From positions 1 through 15,611 of the forward strand of contig JAQCMZ010000491.1 of the NCBI GenBank assembly GCA_028274825.1: a stretch of 15,611 bases of DNA, in the 5' to 3' direction. Source of the DNA: Haloferacaceae archaeon (lineage in GTDB: Archaea; Halobacteriota; Halobacteria; Halobacteriales; Haloferacaceae). The translations under genes were made by a program, and so were the position numbers. Positions 14,649 to 15,611 of this stretch are shown piece after piece (within the stretch, counting starts at the first letter, position 1; the number at the start of each line of letters is the position of its first letter). Below the pieces are notes generated by a model that searched no databases, was not told the DNA's origin, and was given only the letters and a program-made list of their open reading frames with translations.

Positions 14649-15003
14649 CGGAACCGCTGTCGCGGTGAGTTCTCATTCACAGCGGTAGCGAGCTGAAAAC
14701 ACCCTACTCTCGGGTAGTATAAAGCCGACAACAGCCGACGGGGCTGCGACAGTTCGTGCCGCTGGTTGTGGCCCCGAACTGGAGGGACGAAAATACATCC
14801 CACCGTGGCAGGAGACGAAGTCCGCTTTCTTTCTCAGGAACCGTTCTGATATGACCTACACCCCCACCGAGCGACGCGAGTATTGACCCGTCAGAAGTCG
14901 GAGCCCAGTCTGTGATAGTGTGACTCGATATGTTCGGTCGTGGAAGGGTGTCAGGTAACTGCTGTGAGTGAAGGTTTTTGTCCCACAGTGGCTTTCTCTT
15001 CGC
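14649..15003. other. Gene-free stretch between GNAT and cdd
   Basis: These 355 bp contain no supportable gene. Right after the GNAT stop there is an AGCGG-AA-CCGCT palindrome (14647-14658) and an overlapping ACCGCTG/CAGCGGT stem (about 14653-14686), which may form a 3' hairpin on the GNAT mRNA. Next come a small CTAC/GTAG hairpin near 14705-14718 and a CAGCC/GGCTG hairpin near 14732-14746. The end carries the cdd promoter. Confidence 0.5.
14975..14980 (+). promoter_or_regulatory. Possible TATA-like box of cdd
   Basis: A T-rich TTTTTG patch lies about 24-29 bp upstream of the cdd ATG at 15004, a spacing consistent with leaderless transcription. It is a poor match to a canonical TATA box, so the call rests mainly on position. 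Confidence 0.35.
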
Positions 15004-15399
15004 ATGAACTCGCTTATTGAGAAGGCTAGGGATGCGTTGACAGACGCATACGTCCCTTATTCGGACTACACTGTTGGGGCAGCGATCCGGACCGATGACG
15101 GAACGGTGTACACCGGCTGTAATATCGAAAATGCGAATTACTCGAACAGTCTTCACGCTGAGGAGGTGGCTATCGGGCGGGCCATAGCCGATGGCTATCG
15201 GGAGTTTGAGAAGATCGCTGTCTCCTCGGGCGACCGTGACGGGGTGACCCCGTGTGGGATGTGCCGACAGACGCTCGCGGAGTTCTGTGGAGAGGAGTTC
15301 CCTGTCGTCTGTGATCATGGCGATCGAACCTCTACACGCACTCTCGGTGAACTGCTTCCAGACACGATTTCAGCTGACAGTCTTGATGTAGAACCGTAA
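15004..15399 (+). CDS. cdd: Cytidine deaminase
   Basis: Cdd deaminates cytidine and deoxycytidine to uridine and deoxyuridine in pyrimidine salvage; in haloarchaea it can feed the nucleoside degradation route that yields ribose phosphates. The 131-residue protein is the short homotetrameric type. It shows YVPYSDYTVGAAI (16-28), TGCNIENANYSNSLHAEEVAI (37-57), where the catalytic Glu53 sits in HAE with His51 replacing the usual zinc Cys, and PCGMCRQTLAEF (83-94) with zinc Cys84 and Cys87. His-Cys-Cys zinc ligation as in E. coli Cdd is therefore expected. The frame is open 12 codons upstream to 14968, but the ATG at 15004 gives the family's normal start (MNSLIEKARDAL). It stands alone, with tRNA-Leu downstream on the same strand. 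Confidence 0.94.
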   Translation: MNSLIEKARDALTDAYVPYSDYTVGAAIRTDDGTVYTGCNIENANYSNSLHAEEVAIGRAIADGYREFEKIAVSSGDRDGVTPCGMCRQTLAEFCGEEFPVVCDHGDRTSTRTLGELLPDTISADSLDVEP

Positions 15400-15517
15400 C
15401 TCGCGACTTGGCAAACACCACAGCATAGCTGTCTGCACTGTTCATTGCTGACCCTCGCTCGTCACGAACCGGGGATAACGACACCTTCTTTTGTAGATTT
15501 ACGTTATCTGAGTACGA

Positions 15518-15602
15518 GCGCGGGTAGCCAAGCCAGGCCAACGGCGCAGCGCTTAGGACGCTGTCTCGTAGGAGTCCGCCGGTTCGAATCCGGTCCCGCG
15601 CA
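15518..15602 (+). tRNA. tRNA-Leu (anticodon UAG)
   Basis: The 85-nt gene folds as a class II tRNA: acceptor GCGCGGG with CCCGCGC, discriminator A at 15602, D stem GCC/GGC, anticodon stem CAGCG/CGCTG around the loop CTTAGGA, a long variable arm (TCTCGTAGGAGTCC), and a T stem GCCGG/CCGGT with TTCGAAT in the loop. The anticodon TAG at 15554-15556 reads CUA and probably other CUN leucine codons. No intron is present and CCA is not encoded (CTC follows the discriminator). A T-rich patch at about 15486-15493 could be its promoter box. Confidence 0.95.
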
Positions 15603-15611
15603 CTCCCGATC

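Noticed and set aside
1..15611. CRISPR array, defence island or intact transposase
   Set aside because: No regularly spaced direct repeats, no nuclease or toxin-antitoxin motifs, and no readable transposase catalytic motif on either strand.

Overview
The window looks like a haloarchaeal chromosome segment. The predicted proteins are rich in Asp and Glu, promoters are TATA-like with start codons about 25-28 bp downstream (a leaderless arrangement), and several genes are archaeal types: SBDS, an ADP-dependent NAD(P)HX repair enzyme, DUF2209 and a small CxxC zinc-finger protein. GC content is only moderate by eye, and gene-free gaps of 300-1400 bp are common. Together these suggest a Haloquadratum-like or other lower-GC haloarchaeon more than a typical high-GC one, but the genus is an inference.

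Layout from the left. Positions 1-207 are one arm of a 207-bp, about 95% identical inverted repeat; its partner is at 6438-6644. Next is a truncated winged-helix regulator (510-731, minus strand), facing nnr-moaC (828-2772, plus strand), which overlap and are probably co-transcribed. Convergent to them are hflX, a DUF2209-type protein and the ribosome-maturation factor SBDS, all on the minus strand but separated by 440-470 bp gaps, so probably not one operon. This core block (cofactor repair, molybdopterin synthesis, ribosome-associated factors) is what the inverted repeat encloses.

From 6153 to 8712 the DNA is mostly gene-free. The only gene is a 63-residue zinc-finger protein (7580-7771, minus strand). 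The rest holds the second inverted-repeat copy, hairpins that resemble decayed right ends of IS200/IS605-IS1341 (TnpB-type) elements, and a 226-bp fold-back element of three nearly concentric inverted repeats (8354-8579), 133 bp upstream of dnaJ.

The right half holds dnaJ, a short ANL-superfamily protein without catalytic motifs, a convergent full-length acetyl-CoA synthetase-like gene with a clear leaderless promoter, another gene-free gap with element-end-like hairpins, a GNAT acetyltransferase, cytidine deaminase and a class II tRNA-Leu(UAG) at the right edge. The genes are housekeeping or central metabolism (cofactor repair, Moco, ribosome biogenesis and rescue, chaperoning, acetate activation, pyrimidine salvage). 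No defence system, CRISPR array or intact transposase gene is visible. The unusual material is the structured non-coding DNA.
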